Assembly: GCF_028769735.1 (NCBI RefSeq)
Contig: NC_088170.1
Coordinates: 53,663,585-53,727,584, forward strand
DNA length: 64,000 nucleotides
Source: Zonotrichia leucophrys gambelii
Taxonomy: Eukaryota > Chordata > Aves > Passeriformes > Passerellidae
Direction of reading: 5' to 3'
Shown: in pieces, positions 28,000 through 39,950 of the stretch
How the letters are laid out: every line of letters begins with the position of its first letter
Numbering within the stretch: the first letter of the stretch is position 1
The notes under the pieces: model-generated
Seen by the model: only the letters and a program-made list of their open reading frames with translations
The model's database searches: none
Told to the model about the DNA's origin: nothing
Position numbers and translations under genes: made by a program

Positions 28000-28593
28000 T
28001 GTCATGGTTTAAGCCCAGCCGTCAACCAAGCCCCTCACCAAGCTTGCTCACTTCCACGTGGTAAGATTGGGAGAGGGTCAAAAAAGCAAAAATGACAAAA
28101 CTCATGGATCGAGACAAAACCAGTTCAATTGGGATAGCAAAAGCCACATAAATAAAGCAAAATAAGGAATTCATTCACCACTTTCCATGGGCAGACAGGT
28201 GTTCAGCCATCTCAGGGAGAGCAGGGCTCCATCACATGTGGCAGCAACTTGGGAAGATAAATGTGACCACTCGAAACATTCCCCTCTTCCTTCTTCTTCC
28301 CCCAGCTGTATATACTGAGAATGATGCCATGTGGTTTGGAATATGCCTGGGGTCATTTGGCATCAGCTGTCCTGACTGTGTCCCTTCCCAACTTCTTGTT
28401 CCCTTCCATTATCCCTTCTTGCTGGTGGGATAATGGAAAGAGCAGAAAAATCTTTGACTCTGTGTAAGCACTGCTACGCAGTAGCTAAAACATCTCTTTG
28501 TAATCAACAGTTTCCAGCACAAATCCCAAACACAGCCCCATAACTAGCTTCTGCTGAGAAAATAAACTCTATCCCAGCCAGAACCAGCCCACA
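28000..28593 (-). mobile_element. Solo LTR of an avian ERVL-like endogenous retrovirus
   Basis: Read on the - strand it starts TGTGGGCTGGTTCTGGCTGG and continues GATAGAGTTTATTTTCTCAG, the left end of the common avian ERVL-type LTR family; the other end reads CCATGACA. Both ends therefore show TG...CA. I see no matching target duplication and no gag, pol or env sequence beside it, so it is a solo LTR. A perfect 12-bp inverted repeat lies inside (28404-28438). Confidence 0.8.
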
Positions 28594-30184
28594 GAGTAAT
28601 AGGGACTGTGCAGGAAAAGAAAATTGTAATTAAAAATGTAGGAAATATATTAATTAACATTATCATTACACATCAATCATCTAGGAAGTATTTGTGTGTA
28701 TAGTACTCAAAGATAAAATATTCTGCTATTGTCAACAAGCTTACATTTCTTGAAATGGGGAAAAGGGCACCTGCTTAACTCTCAGTCAAATGTAGAAAGA
28801 AATTGTTCACCCAGATTTTATATATTTTTGCTCTTGTATCCAAAATAGCATACTTGCTTGTACTTGAATTTCATACCCAGACTTAAAAACTGTAATAATA
28901 TTTCAGTCTGACATAGAGATTAAAGTATATCAAAATATATGTGCAAATGCTAGTTTAAGCAAAGCCTTTTCCAAAAAGGGAACCTGAGGTTTCTGACCTG
29001 ATATAGCTAGTAGATAGAGCAGAAAAATTGTCAGAGTAGCAATTTTGCATTTGGGCGTTAGGGAACTGCAGAATTATGCTACTTTTGATTTTTTTCCATT
29101 TGCATGGACACCTTGGAAAACCAAAATTTCTAAAAATCTTTGTTTTGGATATTTAATTTATACTTACAATAAAATAAAATTCTCCTGATGAAAGGATTGT
29201 CATTGTCTCTAAAAGCAGAACTTAGTCTATTAATCACATTTATCTTCTGTCCAAACCACTGATGTTCCCTTTAACCAACATTGTCCATGGCTATATAATA
29301 CTCCTTTTCTGCCTTTTCATTATATATAGAAACAAAATATTTAGTTGCATCTATTTCTCCAAAATGTGATCAATAATTCTAAATGTAGTCTGTTACTTGG
29401 TTGAGATTAGCTTAAAACAGCATAAGTTGTACATAATGGGGACTTATTTCTATGACAGAAATTAGTACTTTGAAAAACTTGTGTCACTGTGTTAGGCATC
29501 ATGAAAGCTGTATACTTTACAAATCACCCATGGTCTCAGAAAGCACAAATATTTGTAAATAAAATGCCATTTTTTTTTCTTTATTGCACCCTTATAAGTA
29601 CAGAAGGAAGTTTGTTTGTTTCCTTTCTGGGGGAGCAGAGTAATATTTTTTCTGTATGTTCTGTATTTTCTATATTTATTACTGTTTCTATCCATTCACT
29701 TCTGAGTATACGACAAAATATTTTTTTTGCCCCGTGTTAAGGATCATGACAGGAATCTTTAATTAATAGCAAGTTGCACTTGAAGCCAAAACCAGGGACA
29801 CATGATGTGAAACTCTGCATTCTTTGCAGTCCTGGGTGTCCAGTAGAAATTTAAATTCATGGTAGCAGGCTGTAATGCTGAAGCAAAAGAAACACAGTTT
29901 ATTTGGGCTCTGGTCCTGCTTACTTTTGAAAAGCTCTGTATATTTTTTACAGAAAAATGCATATCTTCCTGTAGAAAGAATGAACAACAGAGTTTTCAAG
30001 GCCAAGATCCTTGGTGCCACTACAGAATGACAGATATTTCATGTCAATTCCCAGTTCTACAGCTCAGGAGGAAATTAAGCAGCTTTGACACTTATATATC
30101 AAAAGCACAGAAAGCCCATGTAAACACATACTCAGAGTAAAAGTAAGAATGAACCGAAAATATTTTTAATGGTGATAGAGAGAT
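28594..30184. other. Interval between two LTRs, no viral gene seen
   Basis: This 1.6-kb interval is AT-rich and shows no recognisable retroviral coding sequence, primer-binding site or polypurine tract in either orientation. It looks like ordinary host DNA rather than a provirus interior. Confidence 0.5.
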
Positions 30185-30760
30185 GTTGGAAGCTAAGCAC
30201 CATGCAGCTGCTCACTCATACCTGCGCCCTCCTGTCTCAGTGGGATGGGGAGGAGAACTGGAAAAAAAAATGGTAAAAGACATGGGTTAAGATAATAATT
30301 AATTAATTAAAATAGTTTGATGATTGAAATAATTATTATATTTATTATTAATACTAATACAAAAAATAGCAAAGGAAATAGAGACAGTAAAACCAGAAAG
30401 GAATAAAACCCAAGAGAAACAAGTGATGCCCAATGCAGTTGCTCACCACCTGACTGATACCCAGCCTGGCTTGAGCAACTATTGGCCCCTCCTGGCCAAC
30501 TCTCCCCAGTTTAAATACTGGGTATGACATTTTATGGTGTTGAATGCACACTTTGGCCAGTTTAGGTCAGCTGTCCCAGCTGTGCTCCCTCCCAGCTCCT
30601 TGTGCAGCTCCTCACTGGCAGAGCATGGGACACTGAAAAGTCCTTGACTTAGGGTCAGCACTGCTCAGCAACAGCCAAAACATCATTATCCTCATACCAA
30701 ATCCAAAGTACAGCAGTGTACCAGCCACTAGGAACAAAATTAACTCTATCCCAGCCAAAA
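30185..30760 (-). mobile_element. Second ERVL-like LTR of the same family
   Basis: The right end on the + strand reads AATTAACTCTATCCCAGCC, the reverse complement of the family's left end; the left part matches the 'taagcaccatgcagctgctcactc' block. The final CCATGACA-type end is missing. It contains an AATT run (about 30298-30311). It differs widely from the LTR at 28000-28593, so the two are probably separate insertions. Confidence 0.78.
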
Positions 30761-31338
30761 TAACTATTCATAAGGCAAGTTTCTGTCTTGTGATTTTAGC
30801 CCACTGTAAAGGGAACTTTGCTGTTTTGCTGGTATCAAAACATACACATAGCTTTTGAGAAGACAATGAAATGTGTTTTGCTGGCAGAGTCATTCACAGC
30901 ATCATCAATTCTGTGAGTGTTCTCTGCGTCCTGCAAATACTGAGTCAGGAAAATGTCACTTCAACTGTGTTTACATCCTTTTATGCTCATTTTAAAAAGA
31001 TTAAAATAAAGGTATCAAGCTTTCTAAAATGGCAAATTTGAAAAAAAAATAAAAACAAACAAGTTAAAATGTTTGCTGAAACATATTTATTATTTCTATT
31101 CATTTCTATACCTTAATTTTTGATGCTTGATTATACAGATCAATCTGTCACAAAAGACATTGTGAGTTGTGTAAATAATCAAAAATAGAGAAATTTTGAA
31201 TATTGATATTCACAAAAGAACTCTGATTAATTACTTCTGGACTATTTTTCAAGTAATTAAGAAAAAAACTTAAAGTTCTCAATTCTCTTATGAATATTCT
31301 GAAAAAGAAAAAAAAATCACTCCCAACTTTTATTTTTT
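30761..31338. other. AT-rich spacer, no gene seen
   Basis: Short AT-rich spacer between an LTR and a CR1 fragment; no open frame or motif of note. Confidence 0.55.
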
Positions 31339-31765
31339 CACAGAACCACTGAATCAATTATGTTGGAAAAGACCTCTGAGATCATCAAGTCCTGCCTGTG
31401 AGCTGACACCACCATGACAACAAACCATGGCACTGAGTGCCACCTCCAGCCCTTCCTTAAACACCACTGGAGACAGTGATTTCACAGCCTCACAGGCTGT
31501 AACATGTGATCTTCTTTCTGTGAAGAATTTCTTCCTGATGTCCAGCCTAGACCTCCCATGGCAGCATGACGTTATTTGTCCTTGTCCTGTCACTTGGTAC
31601 CTGGGGGATGAGGCTGGGCCTCAGCTGGCTGTGCCCTCCTTTCAGGCACTTGCAGAGTGTGATAAAGTCTCCTCTAAGCTCCTCTTCCCCAGGCTGAAGA
31701 GCCTCAGCTCCCTCAGCCACTCCTCACAGGGCACAGAACGTGTGCTTTGTTCCACTTCAGTCACA
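31339..31765 (-). mobile_element. CR1 LINE fragment, 3' end, inverted
   Basis: On the + strand it begins CACAGAACCACTGAATCAAT and passes through GTTGGAAAAGACCTCTGAGA, TTCTTCCTGATGTCCAGCCT and CCCCAGGCTGAAGAGCCTCA, the reverse complement of the CR1 3' region in the right order. It is one of the better preserved copies here. The overlapping 131-codon frame at 31427-31822 is antisense CR1 sequence and not a gene. Confidence 0.93.
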
Positions 31766-34700
31766 GATCAAAAGATTCCTTTCCAGCTGACATCTCTGAC
31801 TGAACACAACAACTGCTGCTGAGATTTACTCAGGTGTGGCAGATGAAAATCAGCTGTGTTGGGATCAGTCAAATGAAACAGACACTGCACTGCTACCTAG
31901 AGAGTGGATAGAAGGGCACACACTGTCTCTTTAGATAGAACCCTACCAAAATGTGCGTCAAATAATAACAACAAAAACTTCAAAATAATTTGTACCTTAA
32001 ACATTTAATCATTTGTTACAGAAAGACGTAGGGATACTCAATGTGTGTTGGAAAAAATCTTGAATTCTGTTGAACCCATTAATTTGTGCAACTAATTGAT
32101 GTTCTATGAGTGGTATTCATTATCACTGAGAATACAGTTCTATGTTACAAATGAAATGCAATTATTAGAGGTTTGCTTTGCCTTCATTTAGAAAAGCTTT
32201 TCAGTCTGTGCAACTTTTCCTTTTGCAATACTAAATACTTTTGCTTTAAGCATAATATGTGGTGGTTCTTTTGGTTTAGTTATTTAAAAGGAAAACCCAA
32301 ACCAACAACTATAGGGTCATGTGCAAAGACCTCTCCAAAAATGTGTGACTTTATATGTGTGTAAATGCAGGTTTGTTTGAACTGGACAGAGATCTCTTGA
32401 CACATGTCTAAACTCTGAATGCACTAAAGCAGATTTGCTCTTCCTTCTGCGATCTCTGCATCTCCCCTTACCTAGCATGCCACTACACACACTGCAGGCC
32501 AGTTTAAAACCTGAAATATTGCAAATTCTGTCCTAGCTTTAAAGTTATTCTTTTTTACAGGAAGTTTGAAATTATCTTCTTTATTATGTGAACATGAAAA
32601 TAACAAATCTTACTGTATTAATATTTAGACCTGAGAGGTACACTCATAGTATGAGTGTGAACTTTGCCTAACTTATCCAAGTTTTATATTCTGTGGTATA
32701 TGCAGTCAGTGTAGTTTCTGCTCCTAAGGATGCAGGTGCAATTGTGTGTGAGAGAATGTGCCTCTGATTCTTGAAAGGAGAGGAATCCATTTCCTCAAAA
32801 CAGGTTAAAAAAAAGCCCACACTAACCTATTAATAATATAAAGTCCAAAAGATGCAAGGGTAAGTGGCAGCTGTCTGTCACTCTATGATTTTTGGGATGG
32901 CCATTTTTGGACACCTATAACTAACTTTTTAATGGAGTTATTTAAGTAAGAATTTATTACTTCAGTCTCAGCAGTAGATTTTGCACAAGCATTTCACATA
33001 TCTGTCCAGCAGATTGCTAAATTTTCTGTCACTGGAAGCAATGGTGTCTTTGCTCCCTTTTGTTTGTCTCTCTGGAATTGCCTGCCAGGGAAGGATTAGC
33101 ATCCTGAGCTAAAGGAGGTAGTGGCATTACCTCTTTCTCTTTAGGATACCACTAAGAAGGAAGGCAGCAACTTGCAAAATCCTTCCTTGGCTACTGACTA
33201 TCCCAAACTCCTTTGCTCTGTCCTGTTTCCACAGGGTCTCACCCATTTTCAAGGTTATGACCACTTATCCAAATTCAGCTCCATCTTCTGGACTCACATT
33301 TCAGTTTTCCCCTCCTGTTCCCCATCTCCCCTTTGTGAGCAGGCTTTCTGCCACTCCTTGTCCACAGCTTGGGATCCTGCCAAGACAACTGAGACAGCAA
33401 GTCTGGAAATTGCCTATACAGCCTTGCTTTGCTAGACTGGAAAATTTTAAAAAATACTCTGGAAAGATTTATACAATGGATTGGCAGCTGATTAACAGAA
33501 AAACACACCCAGGAGCCAAAATGAATTTTGAGTAGTGTAGAAGGATGCCAGCTTAACAAAGCTATTCACAGGACAGGTACAGAGACCAACTCCACCAACT
33601 TCTGCCACCCCCTCTGGGGAAATCTGATGACTGTGGTGAGAAACAGTCCCTGTCCCCGGATGTGATTGTGCATTGTAGTAAGACCTGAGGGTGAAAGAGT
33701 AAAGGAAACAGTCTCATGAGGAATATATATGTCTCTTTAGGTTTTTTCCTTCTCTGAAGTTCATGGCAGCACTTTGGATTTCATTAGCATTTAGAGTAGG
33801 TCAGACCCATACCACCACTCTGATGTTTTTAATTGCTCAGCAGAACATTTTTTCATCCAAAGACGATTAAAGTCATGTGACAAAAATTTTCAAGTCCTCT
33901 AACTTCAGGTAGGTTGTCTGTTAAATAATACTCTACTGAGATCAAAAGAATGGACAAGTGATCCCTGGATAGCAAACACATCTATGGCAACAAAAAGGTG
34001 CATCGTGTCATTAAGATATTTTCCACTTAGTTATTTTAATACACACAAAGAGAGTAAAGTCCAGTGTTATTCTTAATATGTCACAAACTTTGGTGCTTTT
34101 TTGTTGTTCCTTGTGAACTCCTTGATTTTCAGTATTGAAAACAGAATATTACAAGCATTGTAAAACCACCAGCAGTATGTTATCAGCCATTATTGCATTT
34201 TGTGCTCCCCTGTATTCTCTAGTGCATGTTTTGTTTACTAAATTACAGTAATTCTAAGTGATTCTTTTGGAATATCAATAGGAATAATTGCTCTGATTTA
34301 TATTACTCCAGTTCTGCAGTTTTCTCTTAGTATTTTCAAGCAAAAACCCATTTGAAGCACTGAACCAACAAAGTCTTTCTTGTTTCTGTGTTAGTTTTGA
34401 AAATACTATATTTTGCTGAACTGAATGTTCATAGATTCAAAATATATTAATACAAAAAGTTAAAACACACTGAAGTTTTCTTGCCTACATGTAGCATATT
34501 CTTGGAACTTTTTAAGGACCCGAAGCCTCAACCAGGTATTTAAAATAATTGCTTGAAGTTTTCAATCAGACTTTTTTCAGCAGAAAACTGGTTTCAATAA
34601 AAGTTGTTCTTGTAAAATACTGACTAGCTTCAGCTAACTTTACTTTTAACAACTGACCTCTGAAAAGTAAAACATTCTCTTTTTAGGCAAAAAATATAAA

Positions 34701-37700
34701 AACATTGACCCAAAGTAAATTGGAGAAAGTTACCGCTTTAGATAAAAAATATGTTGCTCCTTGTTCCCTGGTATGACTTGGAGTTGTCTTCCAAATGATA
34801 ACTAGGCCATTCTCATGTCTTTGTACTTCATTTCTACTTTCTTCTTTGGGAAACATAGCATCATCTTCCAATGAAAACTGCCTAAAACTAGTCAGAACAG
34901 ACTCTTATTTCTGCGGGAAGTATTCTATATTTTCTTACCCCCAAACCAAACAGTCTATCAGATAAAATTCAAAACCTCATTGACACAGATAGTGTGGTAA
35001 GTTATTGATAGTATTTTTCAATGAAAATATAATTAGAACTTACTTTTCCTTTATAAAAAAAATTATATGTCTGTTGTTACTTCTCATTTTTTCTTCCCTC
35101 CCTATAGATTTAAATGTTCTAAGCTGTATGTTATTTTGCAAAATTTGCTGTGGAAAATGTCTGACACATGGCCTTGGGATGGTCGGTACAACAACTTGTG
35201 CTCCTTCTCTTATGGTAGAGGGCACAGCAAAATTCACTTTAGGAGTATGGATCACTCCATAAGGATATGGAATGATATCTGTGCTTTGCAGGCTTAGGTA
35301 ACACAGAGAAGTAGTATTTTAAAATTTAATTTGGAGAATATGTATTTTCCTGTCGTTAAACTTCTGTTGCGCTTTTTCTCATTTTAAAGGACAGCAAAGT
35401 AAATTTTTGTAAATTTCTGGAAACAATAGAATAAGTCTTTGCTTTTACTAAGACTTAATTGGATAATTTAACACAATATTAACCTTACTATGAAGCTTTA
35501 TAAAAAATTTCATCTCCAAGCAGCTTGCCTATTCAGATATATGAAAGTGCATCTAAACCAATAAAGCCTGGTTCAGGAAATGATGGGCTCATTTGCATCC
35601 TGGCCAGAACATCAATCAATAGCTTTCATTTTGTTTAAAGGCCAGGGGCCAAATTAGAGTTTAAAAAGTCCTTGTAAAACCTTTGGGTAATTTTGAGATT
35701 GAATCTAATGAAAGATTAATGAATACAGGCATCCATTTCTAGCCCATCTATTTACATATGACTTCTACCTTAAGTCCTGCTGAGTGGCAATCAAAGTGAA
35801 TCAGTCTGTTTCTGCAGATAGCGCTGACTGGCTAAGAATAGCTCCTGCTACCATTGCAGTCTCTTCTTTTCTGTGCTTGTATCAAAAATCTAGAAAGCCA
35901 GATGTAAGAAGGAACAGCAGGTGCACTCTGTGTTTATCACTCCTAAAAATTTAGCAGAATTTCCTAAGTATTGGAATCATAGTAAATGGTAGGTGTGGTA
36001 ATATCCCCACATAAAGGCTCCTACAAGCTACAGAGATGGAGAAAAATTTCCACTGGTGAATGAGAGCACAATACTCTTTGAATCATAAATTTGTATTTCC
36101 AACAAACTGCTGAGTGTATTTGGTTACATGATTCCTTTTGCAGTCATAATCACTAGATTGACTAATCTGAAGTCTTTTATTCTGTGTAATAAATGGATCT
36201 CATTAATTTCACTTTGCAATATTATTTGAGCTGCAGAAAGAACACATATATTCACTACTGCTACTTTATTTATTTTCATGAAACACATGATTTGCTTTCT
36301 TTCTAAGGGAGACTAAATATTCCTGATCTGAATTTTTCTTACAAGAATAGCAGCTGAAGGCTTTGTTTGGTCTTTTTTCATGTGAAATTAGCTATTTTGA
36401 TTTCATGTCCCACACAAAAAGAATAAATTGTCTTTTTTGTCATCCAAGTTGCATGATGTTTCTCATACTACTTAACTAAACTTAAGTTTCATGAGAATGC
36501 ACCCCTCAATTTCTTCAAAATTATTATTTTACTGCAGAAATGTTATTTTGAGGCCCAGAAATTATGAGAACCCTTTATTTTCTAGCCTGTTTTCTAAAAT
36601 AGTGATGTAGTACCTTAACATGATGAAAATATTTTTTTAAGTAACCCTTTTTACAGATGCTCCTTTTTCTTGTGCCTTCAGAATTTAAACTTTACATATA
36701 AAATCAAAAAATTTTCAGAGCACGCTATTTTTTTTGCCCTTTCTCCGGAAAATTAGATGATGTATATTTGCTTTGTCCTGATCTTCACCAAATATCTTAG
36801 TGTATCTCTACTGTTTTCAGTCATTCCCTCTCTTTCATGCCAGTTCCCAGCCACTCTTACCCTCTGTGGATCACCACTGTAGGGATTGGGAGCTCCTGCT
36901 AGTTTTGCATTGAAAAGTCCCTTTATTGTTACTAGGTGCTAATCAGAGAAGTCACTGATATTGACGAAGTGATTTTACAGAGTTCTGTGCATTCTACTAG
37001 AAATGAATTATTTTAATAGATTTAGAGATTAAATGTAAAAAGAATAAAAAATTGTCCCAGGTATCTTTTTGAATTGGATTAAAGATCTTGAAACAATAAA
37101 TCGAAAGCTTTACTCATGCTGTATATACAGAAATGGAAATGAATATTCTGTTGCATCTGAGTAAAAGAATGTTTATATCTTGATTTGTTCTAGAAAATTT
37201 AAGGCATTTTCGACCAGGCTCAAGAAAAAGTACACTTTAATTGAGACATAATATACAGATGGAGGAAAGCTACAACAGAAATGTACCAGTCCTAAAAATT
37301 CCAAAGATTAGTAAAAAAGCAGAACCACATTCGAATTCCTGATCCAACTGGAATTTTAGAAGTAAGAGAAGGAGAGAAGTTGCCATCACAAAAGAAGTCT
37401 GCATTAAGCATTACCACTGGCTCAAGGAGCTCTCCTTGGAGCTTCTCTCTCAAGGCTGCACAGAAGAATCAGGTCCCCAGGCAAGGGAGGATCTCCCCAT
37501 CCCGAGGGGAATCTGGGAGTGTCAGGGTAAGATTGCACACAGGAACCCACACCTGGTGAGTGAAGAGGTGAAGCAGCCATGGGCAGATATTTAATGAGAT
37601 AATCAGGAGACCAGAACCAGAACAGGTTCTGTTCAATGATATGCATCATTCTGTGATTATCCTCAAGGGCCCGAAAACCTATGGATTGATCCTGGCACTA

Positions 37701-39531
37701 CAAAATTCTGTGTAGTAGTGACTTGTGCAGCAAACAGGCAGCCAAGTCCCGTTGGTTTCCATGGAAAAGCACCTCAGGATTTTTCCTTCGCCAAGAAACT
37801 GAATTAAACAAATATGAAAGAAAAAAAAACACAAAATCTTTAGTTAAAAATGGGGAAACTCTCAGTACAATCTTCCTTCTTATAGCTCATTGCAGCTACT
37901 CTTATTTTCTGAGGGTAGATGTCGTTTCTCAATGTGATTATATAAAATTTCTAGAGCACTTTGAGAGAGCCACAAGGTCTGAATAAGCATATTGTATTAG
38001 GAAGTTCTGAAATCTGTGTGATCCTGGCATCCAAATTATGTTTGTTAAAGCACTAACCTCTTCCACTCCAAAGCTCAAAGAGACAGCTGCTTAATGTGTG
38101 AAACAAAAGACACAAAAATGCTCCTCTCAAAAATACACAAGTCCCTCACATGTATAAATGAAGGGTGCCCTAAATATTGTGCACAAGAAAAGTTCTGCTT
38201 CCCTGTGATCACAATTGTTTTATCTGTGTAAGCAATTAAAAGCAATCATATGCTCAATATCTCAAGCTCTTACCTGAGACCTTGTCATCCAGCAGAGATG
38301 ACACAACACAATCAAAAAAGGCAAACATTTGACAAGATGATGTGCTGGAGCCTTGTCTGCTCTTTCCAACTACATTAGATTATCTAAAAGAAGATATCAT
38401 CCCACCGCTGTCTTCTTGGAGTTCTCATTGCCTTTTGGAACTCTGACACCGCTCCGCCAGGATTACCTCCCTCATGCATGGAACCTGCTCACTTTATCCA
38501 GGAAATGAAGTCTGGTAAATAAATACACAGACTTTTAGTGACAGAGAATTTTTGCAATTAATTTTGAATAAGAGCAGAAATATTTTTAATCCCAATTGTC
38601 TTGAAAAGTGAGCAACAAACTAAATCAAAAGCTTTTCATGTCCTTTTACCCGTTTCTTTCAGATATTGCCGTTTACCTCCAGGTATTACATCATTTACCT
38701 CCAGACAAGACATTTTTCACCTAAGTGATTCCAATAACTGAAATAAATAAGGTTTATGAAGATGATATTCTGTGAACCATGTAAATGAATTTATCCAAAC
38801 TCAGAGCTCCACAATGTAGATATAAATATCTGACCTTGTTCTCCCACAGACTTTTTTTAATCTGTGGAAAAAAAAAATATTCTTCTTGCACGTTACTCAT
38901 CTCATGTCAAAATAGGCAACCAAAATAAATCAAATTAATTGGACTCTAAATTGTCATTTTTATCACTGATATAAAGGGATGTTAGGGATACTATCTCAGA
39001 TGTAGAAAGCTACAAAGTAGAAATTTAAAGTTAGGTGAAATGAAGCTCATCTCATCAGAAAATGAATCCTATAAAAAGTGTCTATTTAAGAGCTAGTCTT
39101 TAGAAGAGGTTGTGACACCCAATATTTTACTATCTGATTTAATTTGATGAACCAATTATAACTTTACAGACTTCTGCTGTTCCTCTTTCAATTGTCAGCT
39201 CTAAAAAGCTTTTGTATTATAATTTATTTGCTAATCCAATAAAAATTATTGCACTTTGATCCCTATCCTCTTCTCCTCTCCTCCTCTGTAACTGAAATGC
39301 TTCTGCTCTTCATTACTTCTTGTCCTGCTGATTATATTAGCTTTTATCTTACAGAATTCTGAGGTTGATACATTGACATATGTGAAAAGCCATAAAAATT
39401 TAAGGTGTCAAGGAGGGAAAAAGCCTTTCCTTCTGGATTTCTTAACAATTTTAAAAATGCTGCTAACTTTTCTAACTTTAGTTTAAAAACAGAAGATGTT
39501 TTTTAGAAAGTTATTAAATTATATTCCCAGC
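31766..39531. other. Intergenic DNA, no gene seen
   Basis: Nearly 8 kb of AT-rich DNA without recognised exons or transposons. It holds a regulatory-looking patch at 35560-35760 (octamer and PBX/HOX-type motifs) and a segment at about 37400-37660 ending CATTCTGTGATTAT, which may be a faint CR1-type tail. Confidence 0.5.
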
Positions 39532-39950
39532 TGTCCTGGTTTCAGCCCACATCAGTGGGGTGGGGCATGGTCATAATGCTACTCAATACTACTTTACATC
39601 TTTCCCAGGGTGGGGAAAGAAGGACTTTACCTTCGGGTGGGAGAAATAATGGCATGGTGGAGAAGAGCTGGTCAGTGTCTGTCTCAGTTTTCCATGTAAA
39701 TAGTTTCTTTGTCTTATACCTTTTATTATTAATATTGTTGCAGTTACAGTTAGTTTTCTTATTTCTGTTTCCAGTAAATTGTTCTTATCTCAGCCCCTGA
39801 TTTTCAGCTTTTGTGCCTCCAATTCTCGACTCCATCCTCGGAGCAAGAAGGGGGAGGGCAGGTGGGGAAGGAGCGAGTGAGCAGCATCTGCTTTGGGAGA
39901 GTCTCCGTGGGGACCCGGAATTGGGAAGCACTGATCCGAAACCATGGCGA
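39532..39950 (+). mobile_element. ERVL-like LTR, internally deleted
   Basis: Starts TGTCCTGGTTTCAGCCCA, the family's left end, but lacks the usual GGGATAGAGTT block. The right part (about 39650-39945) matches the family's U3/R end, including TTATCTCAGCCCCTGATTTT and the GC-rich AAGGGGGAGGGCAGGTGGGG region, ending near ACCATGGCGA. It is in the opposite orientation to the other two LTRs. No internal viral sequence is attached. Confidence 0.75.

Noticed and set aside
31427..31822. 131-codon + strand frame
   Set aside because: It is the antisense of a CR1 3' end, which explains it fully.
35067..35297. 76-codon frame ending in a WD40-like phrase SMDHSIRIWN
   Set aside because: Only about ten residues resemble a WD repeat; the GH dipeptide lies too close to the WN, and no further repeat is found in any frame nearby. 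Probably chance; a profile search of all frames over 34900-35500 would settle it.
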